DNA of 64,000 bases from assembly GCA_014898415.1 (NCBI GenBank), contig RCTD01000001.1, forward strand, positions 1,798,001-1,862,000, given 5' to 3'. The stretch is from Stromatinia cepivora. Taxonomy: Eukaryota > Ascomycota > Leotiomycetes > Helotiales > Sclerotiniaceae. This document shows positions 1 to 11,640 of the stretch, piece by piece. A program made the position numbers and the translations under genes. Under the pieces are notes generated by a model. The model searched no databases. It was not told where the DNA came from and saw only the letters and a list, made by a program, of their open reading frames with translations. The first letter of the stretch is position 1, and every line of letters begins with the position of its first letter.

Positions 1-376
1 TCAAATTCCTCGCGAAGTATTTTCGTCCAAAGCAAAACCCAAATTCTCAATCGTAGAAAGAGTCGTGAGACCAGTCGTTTACCCTAGTATGCAACCTGAA
101 ATGCAAGTCTGAAACAATATGAAGAGCCCGTCCGTTATGTTGTAGATACTGTGCCATAATGCTCCCGCTATGCTGCCCAAAGAAAAAAAGAAAATAGTAA
201 ATAAGAGATATGTGTGTATGGAAGAGAAGACCCGCCCCAAAAGCTTCAATTGGAAACATTCATGAAGACCTTTATCCCATACAAACGCACCCAAAAGAAA
301 GAGATTCTGCAAAAAGTTGCGGCCAGGATTAGTATACAACAAGATAATTACAATTTTTACCCATGTGTGACATGAC
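1..376. other. Left edge, no gene recognised
   Basis: This is the 3' flank of the minus-strand F-box gene. Short open stretches exist but have no family resemblance and no convincing start or splice context. I see no gene here. Confidence 0.5.
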
Positions 377-3080
377 CTATGGATCTGTCATAACAATCTC
401 AGGAGCTGCAGCTTCAATGGTACCATTGAATCTTCCGAAGCCTGCGCGTGTGATTCCATCATGTTTTGCTTCGATCAGTTGCTGAGGATTAAGTGCGTCC
501 CAACCGAGAGTCATGTTCCAAGTGTTCTCAAGTGTATTGACTTCGAGATCACTCATTGTATTTGTGATAGAACCGAGCAGGCTATCACCAGACTTCATCA
601 TCATACTTTCGTAGTCATTGATTCTCTTTGTGATTCCAGTAGGTGTAGATTCTCGCTGGTTGAAACCGTCATTGAATGCAGATTGATTAAAGTCTAGAGG
701 AAGTCGGACATATCCACATGACTTGAAAACGAGCATTCCGAGACCACTTTGAGTTTTAGGTTCAGGCTCCTCACTAGATCCCCTAGCATAACGCAAATCT
801 GCCAGTCTGTCACCGGGAGTCAAGATATCAATAACATGAGCCCAGGAGCCATTGCGTGGTTGATTAAGCCATTCTGGTTGAGCATTCGGGTTGGTAACAA
901 CTACTGGCAGCGGGAGTGCTGGCGCTAATACTAATGCTTGCGGGCCTGCAGGACCAAATGCGGGGGGTTGAGCCCAAGCAGGAGGTGCAACAAGGTGATT
1001 ATGAATACCCATATTTGCCGCCATAGCTTGTGCCAAAGCATTTTGCTGGTGCATAGCATTATTTGCATGAGGCGTTGGATGTAGTCCGGGCCGAATAAAC
1101 GCAGTCAATGAAACCGAATCGAGTGTTAAAAGTTGAAGGTTGCATTGTTTAAGCTCTCCAATGAACCGAGTGAAAATGTGAGGACTGAACCAACAATTCT
1201 TCAATGACAGATTTTTGATAAAAGGGAGAGACAAGACCTCCTTTTCTTCAACTCTGCTAACCATGTTAATCGAATCTGATACTACAGGAGCAGCAAGTAC
1301 ATGCTGATTCCGGCAGAAGAGTCCCGGAGCATACTCTCCACCACAAATCCACTCAAAGTGTAGGGACTCAATATTCTGACGTTGGGATATTTGCTTGAAA
1401 AGGAGTTGAAAGACACCGGTGACAGCCTTAGATGGAGGTAGCCTGTTATCTTGAACCCAACTGGTAGGGAGTTTGATAAGCTCACGCCAATCAGGAATTA
1501 CACCTAGCGATAGCAAATTCAAGTTTGGTAGGCTGTTCCAGAAATCATCGCGGACGAGGTTCGGCAAGTGTGTGTTGGGCAAGCGTGCAATGGTAAGCTT
1601 CTTAACATCGGCAAATGTGATTGGACTATCGATGACAGCAAGAGTAAAGGTTTGCATGAATGCTCGTTGAGCCCATTCAAGTTCAAGTAGCATTTCCTTC
1701 TGTGCGCCGGTAAGTTCGTTTGGCTTGAGAGGATTAGGATTAGGCTTTTGCCTAATTTCACGAGTCGAGTCGCCGCTATCGCCATTATTCTCCCCAACAT
1801 CGTTGTAAACGGTGGTCAATGTCTCATCGTTGATATTAGGTAAGGTAAAACGAACGATTTCGCCTTGGCCTACACCCTCCCCAGCCTCAGATGAAATTTC
1901 ATCCTCATTGTTAAATCTTTCATCATCCTCGTCATCGTCTTCAGTTGCTGCAATGCCATTTCTAAAATGATCTCCGAGCATACGAGCAATACCTTCTTCA
2001 AAGTCGTTGTAAGGAATTGTGGGAGCAAAACGGCCTCGTCGTTCCTGCGTGCCCGCACCCGCCTGACCTTGGTCGGGGTGAGCACCATCGAAAGACTGAT
2101 CCAATTGGTCGGTGCGATAACCTACTTCCTGCAGCATTCTTTGGATTATTGAACGTGTTCCGGTAGGAAGTTCTGTACGGAATGGCTGATAGTTTCGTGT
2201 AGGTCGTGCGCTTCGTTTTTGCTTAGGTTCTGGCTCGAATCTCGATGATCCGAAAACCACAGCTTTCTCACCACGCTGAACAACTTTTTGGTTAATGTCT
2301 GGTCCAGCTAACCATCCCAAACCCCCATCAATAGAAAGACCAAGTTCTTCAGCTGCTACAATGAATTGAAAAGCTTTCGTCATGGTTCGAGTCTCGTCAG
2401 CTTTCTGTTCAAGACCTTCCAACTGGGCATATCTATTATACTTTTGGAATGGCCATTTGTAGGAACCCCAGAAAGTTGTGATCGTATCGTGATCATGCTT
2501 TACGGGAGGATTGGTCAACTTTGCAATATCAACTTCGAAAGCTAAATAAAATATTAGCATTAAATAAAAGAGTGAACGGAGTGAATTAACATACACATGG
2601 CAAAGTGTTTTATGTGCCGACCAAAACCTAAGAAATATGAGTAACGGTAACTCAATCAAACACGACTATTGATTACATACCTTGGAAGATACGCATGCCT
2701 TTATCCTGTAGCATAATAGAGCTCTGAGGGTTGGAAGGCTCGGAATTGATGCCATAGATCTCCGGCCTAAATGGGACCACTACGTATTTGAAGAGGTATT
2801 CGGATACCTTCGCTTCAAACTCGTGGTTTACTAGTCGCATGTTTTGTATGGTGGACCGAGGGAGGTGGACGATGATGAGGTTGAAAATCTCCACCGGGAT
2901 TTTATTGGATACCCAACCACTTTGTCCTATTCTCATCAATACATTGCGCGGCATGAGTGAGGATGGATTCTTGTACGTACTTGCCATTGTTTGAGCTTCT
3001 TTACCTTTAACCTTTGAAATTTGCACTTGGGGGGAAGTTCTCTGATTAAGTTTGCGGCGCTTTGAAGAATTTATGTCCAT
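377..3080 (-). CDS. F-box domain protein, three exons
   Basis: Proposed exons on the minus strand are 3080-2681, 2627-2595 and 2541-377, giving 865 residues. An F-box-like segment lies at about residues 59-105 (IPVEIFNLIIVHLP followed by MRLVNHEF), preceded by a basic KRRK at residues 7-10. F-box proteins usually link substrates to the SKP1-CUL1 ubiquitin ligase; the substrate here is unknown. The middle has an acidic run (DDDEDDE) and the C-terminal half a Pro/Ala-rich low-complexity segment, with leucine-rich stretches but no clear LRR register. Both introns are 53 nt with GTATGT donors; the second has a GCTAAT branch site. The 33-nt middle exon keeps the frame whether included or skipped, so a single-intron model (2680-2542) is also possible. 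I chose the ATG at 3080 because the protein then starts just before the basic segment; an in-frame upstream start at 3143 is less likely. Confidence 0.8.
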
Positions 3081-4544
3081 TGTATGTGAGAATATCAACG
3101 AGTCCAAGTGAACTAAGTCGCAAGGCCGCAGTTGAAATAGCAAAAGAAGAAGGCGCGATTTTGATGTTGTCTAAAGTTTAGCACGCACGCACAACTGTAA
3201 GAAGTGCTAGGTATTCCGTTCAGAATAAGAGCAAGAACCAGAGTAGTACTCTTAAATTTGTTGATGATTGCAGTTGTGGTCATGCAGTTTTTGTGCACCG
3301 TCGCAACGGCGATAATCTTCAAAGAGTTATTGAACAAAATAGAATTTGCGAAACGGCTTCAAATGAAAGAAGAAAACAAAGCAAAAAGCCAGAATATTCT
3401 TATGAAAAGAACGTTAGATCTTTTCCAATGTATTGTTTGTAAATGCTTTTGATGGTATGAAGAATTGTTCACGAGGTAAGTGGTAAAATGTTGTTGTTCA
3501 TTAGGCTGAAGATTAATCTGCCCCTCAGATCCGAACGTCGTCATGTTTTAGCTCGTCGTTTTTTCTAGCCTCGCCTGTCATGCCTGAGGCCATAATATTT
3601 AGGCATTTCACCGGCCCTGAACCTTTTCGTACCTCCTTCTATTGCAAATACATACTAGGTATACAGAACTCTGTATTATACACAGAGAATATGAGTTACA
3701 CTTTATATTTTGCACATCCGAATCATTGACTAATTCTGCCTTCTGATGCTCCTTTTTGATCTCCAATTGATCCACAGGCCCCCGAAGAATCGAAAGAAAA
3801 TGGTAGCCTTGCAGAATTGTGCATCAAGCCTGCCCTACGAAGCCCGTTCAAGTTGCAATAGGATTGTCTATCTTAGACGAAAGGAGATAGGAAATTTAAA
3901 CGAGACCTTACTCTTCCATCCAAGCCCAATGCTAATGTTTCTTCGCAGTGTGCCAGGGCAGATTCGTACAGGATGGAAGAAGTGCCAAGCATACAGTTTA
4001 AATACATCCCAAATAGGATATATCTAAATTGAGTACCGGAGTGGCCAGAAGTATCATCTCATTTCATTCCTTAGCCATCACGAGCGCTCGAGACATTACT
4101 AGGAATGAGCTTCGAAGCTGTGTCTACATTATTGATATACATGGGCGGCGGGCATTACGGACTCGCCCTCTTGATCCTCCTTTGTCGTGCTCGCCTACTC
4201 CACCAAAGAATCACTGCAGAATCTATCGATGCTCTAGCACATTGTTCTTTATACATGTGGAATATATGCTCCATTAGGTATTAGCTAAGTGTTTGTCTAT
4301 TCCAGTGTTCTTAAATCATATTGAGGATTAAGCCTGATCCTCCTGTGATGTTGGACAAGTACTGTTCAACTTCAAAGTTTCTTGATTCAAAGACTTATGG
4401 TCTCGAGCGAACATCACTCAATATTCAAACTTAAATTGACTTTGGTGGTTTATGATCTCACACACTTCCGACGAAACTCGACATACCATCAAACAATTTC
4501 AGCACACCTGCCAAGATCAGCCCCTGCCCCATTGTAAATTTGCC
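3081..4544. other. Intergenic, no gene recognised
   Basis: This is the upstream region of the F-box gene and the downstream region of the next minus-strand gene. The longest open stretch (about 3746-4027, plus) has no recognisable domain or splice support. I see no RNA gene or transposon here. Confidence 0.45.
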
Positions 4545-6036
4545 TCAATTGTGTCCTAGAATTTTCTCTCCCTCAATCGATGAGCCAAGGCTTGGGGTTC
4601 TGGAAATTCTTGATGCATGTCTCTTTAACTTTGTACTTGATGGCGATCTTTCAATAGCTGGCAAGGATGGCAACATATCACCTGCTGGTCGCTTTTCGGA
4701 TACCATGACTTCATTAAGCTCGTCATTTAACTCTTGAAGGGGTATATCCGACCGCGGTCCATCTAGGTATGTGTCGTGGGACCATGCAGATTCTAATCCT
4801 GCGATGAAAGGATTGAGGTCCCGCAACTCGACCCAAGTTATTGTTTCTTCGGGCATAGCGATGTATATGTCTTCAATCCTGCCACATCCGTCAAGGACAG
4901 CGCAGTGTTTCTTCAAAAACTCAACATTATAATCACTGAAGACCTGTTCGGCTGGAATTAGTATTGTTTGGGGGAGGCTCAGCTTTTTGTGAAGGCAAAG
5001 AACTCAAGAGTACACTCACTAGCTGCCTATCTAGTTCTCGAAGCATCGGAAGGCCTTTTAGATTTTCAACCTCGCAAATCTTGGCAGCGAGTGGTTGCCA
5101 AGGCCTTCCTCGCAAGACTGGCGCAAACGCAGAATTCACGGCCTCCTTGAACGAATCACTATTTGTGTCGGGCACAACTATCTTTCGATGCAATCCTCGA
5201 GATAGACATCTTTTGTAAGCTGCCGTGTCCTTCTCGAAAGGGAAAGGCTGAGATGACGTGGGCATAAGTGAGATATGTACAGTCCATGAATGAGTTACGC
5301 ATCGATCACCCGAAATATCTCTTTCCGGGAATTCCTGACCTGATGCACTATCATTCACAGGTATTGTAAAATCCCCCACAACACCGCCTCGCCAATAGCT
5401 TGACGAGCCTCCGATCGTGATCTCCATATTGGTAGCAGGAGGCGTAGATGCTCTTCTTCGCCGAGGCCACTTTGGAGTTCTCGGAATCCTTGTCGAGATA
5501 TTCTCAAGAGCATCGACTCTATCTTCTACTCGCATCGACGCATCGTCGACTTCGATCATCCTAGCACCAATTCTATGGACATCATCCACTAACCCCTCGA
5601 TTCGATCATCGTAATATGGTGTCCGTTTGTTTAGGACCTCAAGATTCTGCCAAAGACCACCAATACCACGGTGGATGCTTCGTATCTCCACTTCGCGTTC
5701 TGAATTTCCTTTTTCCACAAGCTCTTCTAATTGTATGAGCCGATCAAACAATCCACCTCTTCCTATGCCTCGTTCTCGATCCAGCTCTTCCTCAAGAATA
5801 CTAATCCTCAATCTTAACGCATCGACTTCTTTAGCAGAACATTCTGGGTCTGAATTGTGATATACTGCCTGGTGTCCGCAATGACACGAACTGCCTGGAA
5901 GGGATCGATTCGATGCAAACCCGACACACGCACATCGCAACTGCTTTGATTCAGGCTGCAGCAAAATGAATCTGCAACCACCTTTGGGAAGATGCGAACC
6001 ATCGGTGTTACTTTTTCTGCAATGGCGCTCGAACAT
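4545..6036 (-). CDS. Cys/His-motif coiled-coil protein, unknown function
   Basis: Two exons on the minus strand, 6036-5020 and 4943-4545, give 471 residues. The 76-nt intron has a GTGAGT donor, a CTAAT branch site and an AACAG acceptor, and joins the two reading frames in phase 0. Without it the first frame stops at 4933. The N-terminus has a compact Cys/His cluster, C35-x-C37 then CHCGH (C51, C53, H55) and H60, around a LNRS-like core (ASNRSLPGSS). This resembles a putative metal-binding module I associate with uncharacterised ascomycete proteins, though I cannot name a family. Residues about 70-190 are rich in E, R, L and heptad-like, probably a coiled coil. A basic patch PKWPRRRRAS follows. 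The C-terminal half has no domain I recognise. The ATG at 6036 is the first one preceding the Cys cluster. Confidence 0.72.
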
Positions 6037-8026
6037 GCTCGTAGCATCTAAAGCTATAAGAACTAACTCTAGAAAGGGAAACTCGACATCAGGGTCTAAA
6101 AATAGTTTACTCCATACACAAGTTATTCCTTGCTGTTAAAATGACGGATTACAGTTCCATCAATGCTCCTCCGTCAAGTGCCAGTCATAAATGCCTTATA
6201 CACGTCCCAAGATTTTATTGAAGTGCGTTGAGTTTCATGAGCTAATCGATCTTTCGTAGTACCCAAAAAGCCTCGAAATTCGTTAAAAGTATACTCATGA
6301 CGTGCAGAACGCTCTGGTTTATATGTTAATTGTGGTGGGGTGAGCAAGCCTGCAAAGGCAAAGGATGTACAGGGATCCAAAGATAAGCACCTCCAGCCAT
6401 TTGACATGTACGACCAAGGGTGGGTGAAACGGAATCACTTATTGGAATTAATCAAAACCTCATACGGAATTTCAATCACTCTGTTCCTGAAAGAAACAAA
6501 GATAGAAAACATGGGGTGAGATAAAGGGACTTATGCAGGGAGGTGGGTACTTGTGGGATTCTGGAGAAAACCCCACGTTTGTCCTAAATGTTGCAACCAT
6601 ATAGATGAAAATCCCTCTGGTCACCAGGTATATTCAAAACGGCCATGCGGTTCGTCCCGCAATACTTTTTCTCAATCTTCAACTTATTCAAGACGTTGAC
6701 AATCTGTATACATTGTTTTATTTTCCTTCCTATACAACCAAGACAATACCATAGGATGTGATTATATGAGAGCTACAACACATTAGTTTTATAGAATACT
6801 TTCTATTAACTCGACAAACCTGCCGTGTTGCAATCGTATCAATACCAGAATGACAAGTCACATTGTGACCGATTTCGAGGGCCACAATATACACACGAAT
6901 ATGAATGCGACACTAAAGAAAAAGCGCCGACACCCCTATCCCACAAGCCTATCATCAAATTCTCCAAGATAGCACAAATCGAATCACGAATTTGCGCAAC
7001 GTAGCAGCGGAGACGTGGGGTCTACGGCTCGTAGCCAGTCCCCCGTCTCTCCGATATCGAATGTTATTTTGAGTGGCACCGATAAATCCCGCAAGAGATA
7101 ACAACTCCGTCTCATCCTCGCACACCATACTGATCAATGATTTACAAACACTAAGGCGGCTTTCGATTGGAGTGTAACCTCCAAAAGTATGTGATGAGAT
7201 ATTTTCCTGTTACACTACTTTGAATCGGTAGGTCCGTTGGTTGCAATATCTAGATGCAACAAGTTCACCCTGATAAGGTACCCCCACGTTTTCAAGGCGA
7301 TATTGGTCCGTTCTCCGGAGGGCTTGTATCCAGAACAATTTAGGACAATTTGGTCTCGCTCTGACAGCTCATTCCATGTGATTCGAAGCTTCATCATTAC
7401 CAGACCCCTTTATTCGTCTATATGATATGATGTTTTAGTGTTCAAGCATCTCTTGAAACATCAATAGTCCTCAAAATGGCCAAGTTAATCAATGCTTTGA
7501 CTCTATTTCCTGTGGTAGTATCACGTGGGCGAGTCTGGATCTATTTGGCCTCGAATCGGATGCACTCTACAACTTACACAGGTACAAGGATCAAATCGCA
7601 TTCCAATGTTCAACTCTCCCGTAAACATCACTGTTAGTTACTGATTTAACATCGGTGGAGTAACACATCACCCAGTGTCTCTGAACAATGCCATCATTCC
7701 AGCTTTTGAATCGGTTAAATGACAAGGACCTACATAGAACGCTCATGATTTGAGCTGTGTACGTTATACACGAGCCATTCTCATATGCGCACGGCCATTT
7801 ATATATTACCTTTACCAAACTTTCATCTCAACTCTCCTATTGGCCATTGTTGACAAGCGGGGTATAAATCAAGGGCGGCAAGAACGCGCAACTGTCTCCC
7901 AATCAATTACTAGCTACTTTGACTAGTACATACGTCCTCTTTTTGATGTCTTTTCTAAACTTTTGAAGATTAAGTGTCTCTTTTCGATGTTTCCTTCGTC
8001 GAACACAACTTGTATCTTACTTTACA
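6037..8026. other. Intergenic, no certain gene
   Basis: Several short open stretches occur, for example 6174-6407 and 6955-7137 on the minus strand. None has a recognisable domain or a convincing set of splice sites. The right end holds the promoter region of the gene at 8027. Confidence 0.4.
7863..7869 (+). promoter_or_regulatory. TATA-like box upstream of the 8027 gene
   Basis: TATAAAT lies in a locally GC-rich context, 164 bp before the ATG at 8027. A pyrimidine-rich leader follows (tctttttcgatgtttccttc and similar). The position suits a core promoter with a leader of about 100-130 nt. This is inference from spacing only. Confidence 0.4.
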
Positions 8027-9106
8027 ATGGGTGAACTGAATGAATTGGTATCTACCTTACTCGGTACTTTTACAAGCGGCATAAGACTGCTTAAAGCTAG
8101 TCGCAAAAGACGTAGAAGTAGCAATGAATCAATTGATACCGATAAGGACGAGGAAACTCCTCTCATTAAGTCATTCAAAAGATCTAGATCAGACATTCGA
8201 GAAGCATATGCAAAAGATTCTATAAAGGTTGGTCCTAAGTTCTCGGAAGGCGATGGTATGAACTATAATCCTTAAGTTGCAAGCTACAAATTCTCATATC
8301 ATGGCAGCGAGAGCGCGCTCATCACTCTCCACGATATTATCACGATTAAACACTGCTTTCGCGTCCGCAATAGTATCATTTTCTCGAGGCAAAGTCAAGT
8401 CTTCAGATCAAGAAGCCCTTATACAGCTATCCAACAAATCACGTGCAGAAGCAATTAATACACTTAATGGCCTTTCTAAGCGACTCTCGGAATCTTCTTC
8501 GTCGCTAACATCCCGAGATACTCTAACGCAGACGAAGCGTAATCGTCGAAAACGAGACCACGAACTAATCCCAACCGTTCCTACCAAGCCTACTGCTCTC
8601 GGACCAGCTACGAAGGACGGTTGGATACGACCAAAATCGAGTAAGAAAGGTACCGCGAAGTCTAAAACACATGCTGGGAAAGCTAGTGTTATGAAATCAA
8701 GAGGCGAAGAGAAGCCGGTGCCCCCACAAACTGTCGATATAGTAAGGAAGCGAGAGCCAATATCCATGCCCAGAACAGCAACAGAAAATAGAAAGTCGGG
8801 CTTCTCGTTTGCATCAGATAGCACAAAACTGTAAGTACATACATCTTATTTGCTACTCTTTACAATGTGCAACCTCCCGTCCATCTAAATTTCGTCTCGA
8901 TTACTGACTTCTTGTCCAGGGGTGAAATTCCAGAACACAGAATGGCTAGATTGCTCGCTACATCGGAGCATAATGATACCGGATACCATACGCACACAGT
9001 AGCGTATCCTTTGGCTCCGTATCAACCAGAGCCTCAGAAACGTCGGTTTGGCATTGGTAAGCTTTTTAAGAGTCGACCGGTGCCAAAGGATGCATATAGT
9101 AATTGA
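8027..9106 (+). CDS. Basic three-exon protein, unknown function
   Basis: Exons 8027-8255, 8308-8830 and 8920-9106 give 312 residues. Intron 1 (52 nt) has a GTATGA donor and GGCAG acceptor; intron 2 (89 nt) has GTAAGT, a CTGAC branch site and TCCAG. Both junctions restore the frame exactly. The start context is acaATGG and is preceded by a TATA-like box and pyrimidine-rich leader. The protein is strongly basic: RKRRRSS near residue 27, KRNRRKR mid-protein and Lys-rich GTAKSKTHAGKAS, so a nuclear or nucleic-acid-binding role is possible. The C-terminus (GEIPEHRMARLL, then RRFGIGKLFKSR) is the most ordered-looking part and may be the conserved module. I do not recognise the family. Confidence 0.75.
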
Positions 9107-9320
9107 ATATTGAATCATACACTCATGAGTCATATCTCCTTCCATGGGTACATATGTGATATTCAATATTACATTGTTCTGTTGCCGTTATTCTTACATT
9201 AGTGTTGTGAATGGCCATACCAAGGTTTTCATTGGCAATAGTTCGGGGTTGCAGTTGCGACTCGATGGGTTCATTTTTGGTAATTTTGAGATGCTTAGAT
9301 GTGTTCTATAGTCTTGGAAG

Positions 9321-9537
9321 ATTTAGTGTTCCAAACTTCCAAATGAATTCAGTGTTCTAAACAGCTTCAATTTCTCAAGACGATTAGATGTATCAATGGA
9401 TTTGAAGTCCTAAATGATTTCACTATCCCAAATGTCTTCGATGTTCTAATTAGCTTCATTGTCTCAAGCAGATTCAATGAGTGAACCGAATGTCCCAGAT
9501 GATTTCAATATCTTTAATGATTCAAATGTTTTGAGTA
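9321..9537. repeat. Degenerate 18-bp tandem repeat
   Basis: About eleven imperfect units averaging 18 bp, such as TTCAGTGTTCTAAACAGC, TTCGATGTTCTAATTAGC and TTCATTGTCTCAAGCAGA, sit 215 bp after the stop codon at 9106. Some units are 17 bp or truncated. No reading frame stays open across it, so it is a decayed noncoding minisatellite. Confidence 0.75.
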
Positions 9538-11556
9538 GTCTTAGGAATCAAGCAACTCCCTGGCGTGAATTCAAGTATCATGTATAAATATCACGTCTAG
9601 TCGAGAAGTAGGTGGGCATGAACAATTAAAGAAATGACAAGAAAGTACGAGGTGGAAGACATCGCTCATGCTGATTTGCGTTTTTCTTGCCGCAGTCAAA
9701 GAACTGGGTCGGAATAGTGTGGTAGGGCACATACAGCCAGGTTCTATGAAGGAATTTTGGCTTAATGATGACGGCAAGTTGCGGCCGATAAGGTCATACT
9801 CAAGTGTCGTCGTTTATTTATCCACATATGTATTGTCATTCAGAGTGAGTTATTTCATTTCCGCTGTCGAAGATACAAATCGTAATATTCTTAAACATCC
9901 TGTGGAATTAAATGGCCACTTAACCCAGTTCATCTCTGTCTACAGCCTTGCAACAAGGAACTTGGTATTGAGATGCATGATGCGAGGCAGTCCTTGAGGG
10001 CTGCGAGCCTCAAAGGTCTGTAAGTATGTTATTGTGCAAAGAAGGAATAAGTCAACATATTATATAGAAACTTCTTCTGTCCCGCTTCCTCTCTTGCGGA
10101 ATCACGCTAAGAGATTTCATGTAGTGGATATTTGCGGGGTTTCTTCCCCGTTTGTGTCGTTAGTCACTGCAGCCCCTTTGCCCAGCAGTTCACTTCTTCA
10201 TTCCTTAAAGCGGAAGCGGCGATAGCGGGGCATAGTTCCCCACCATCCTGTACATCAGAAACTTTCTTTTTGTATCCCAACTACATATATATGACCCCTA
10301 AACGGGTAGAAATAGAAAAGCAACATTTCTAACTTTCCGACAGAGTTGGCACAACCGGACCAGCATGCAGCACATGGACTTTGCTCTGTCGTATAGCTTC
10401 AAAAATCTGTGCTTAAGCATGTCGGAGAAATACCGGTGGAATACGCCGGTTTAATTTAGTTTTGGCTTGAGGATTGCTGTTATTATTGGCTATGATTGTC
10501 AATGGTAGCTTTATCATTTTCAGTTTCCAGCCATGCTTATCAACGTTTTGTATGTAGATTTTGATGCTAGCATCGTATTATGTTTATGGATGAAAATCAG
10601 GGCTGCATTCGGGTGATTTTAGGCTTTACGAATTTTGAGTAACTTCGCCATAAGTTCTTGTAGCAATGGATATTCTCAGCTTACGTTGAGATATTACCGT
10701 CCTTGATTACTCTTATAGAAACCTCGTGCTGAGATGCAGTAGTAGATCCACACTTACTTCTGAACGCCTAAGTGAATACTCAGCTCGTCACCTCTCGTCA
10801 ATGCTATTTAAAATGAGCTTAGAGCAGGGTGCTCATGTTTTAGAGCCAAATGAAAAAGCTTGCAAAGTAAGATCTTACTTTCGATTTGTGCCTACTGCTA
10901 AGCAAACGCCACGGGTCCTCCTCTATGTCGGTATGCTATCGCGTTATTGTTCCTCATCTTCAAGTCCGTTTCTCATTTCACGAACCATTTACTACCATAC
11001 ACTTCCATCGCTATCGTCTGAGTACTCAATACATAAATACGTGATTTTTGCTGCGAAATAGGAATCCAATCACAAGTCTCACTGTCCTAGAGGAATACGC
11101 ATGCATTCTATTCTCCGTTCTAGGCCTGGACATCGGCTTAAATTCGTCTTTCTCTATGCGTCTCGATCCTGGTGAACTCTGTTGAGCTCTCTTCATTATG
11201 CTTGGCCCTTAAGCGTGGTAATGATGACTTTACATAGATGTTTTGTGGGGATTTTGAAGTGGTTTGATAGCAACGTAATCAGATTCCAAGTGGATTGCTG
11301 ATTACGGTTTAAGTACTCATCTACAGATCAAGGCGTGAATGTCACAAAATTGCTGGAATTTATATATAAAGACCTGGGCTGGCACGTCATCTCAGTTTCA
11401 ATAGCGCCACGTTGGAATTATTTCTTCTATAAATAAGATATTTTTTTATAAATAAAATATTCTCTAATAAATAATTTATTTTCAATATCTTTAATTAAAT
11501 AATTTATTCTTTAATAAATAAAATAAAATATTCTTTAATAAATATTTTATTTTCTT
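9538..11556. other. Gene-poor stretch, no gene recognised
   Basis: Open stretches at 9668-9997 and 10726-11061 (plus) lack good starts or known motifs. From about 11430 the sequence turns into short A/T runs built from ATAAATAAAATATTC-like units. I see no RNA gene. Confidence 0.4.
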
Positions 11557-11640
11557 ATAAATAATTCATAAATCATCTCAAACAGTAGATAGAACACTAT
11601 AAATAATTCATAAATCATCTCAAACAGTAGATAGAACACT
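11557..11640. repeat. Perfect 42-bp tandem duplication
   Basis: Two identical 42-bp copies, 11557-11598 and 11599-11640, lie directly head to tail. The unit begins ATAAATAATTCATAAATCAT and ends GTAGATAGAACACT. The perfect identity suggests a recent duplication. Confidence 0.9.

Noticed and set aside
3081..3143. N-terminal extension of the F-box protein from 3143
   Set aside because: The extension is Cys/Leu-rich and unlike the following basic N-terminus; the ATG at 3080 is the more natural start.
9668..9997. 109-codon plus-strand frame
   Set aside because: No recognisable motif, no convincing start context, no splice partners.
10726..11061. 111-codon plus-strand frame
   Set aside because: The frame lacks a true ATG at its start and has no family resemblance.
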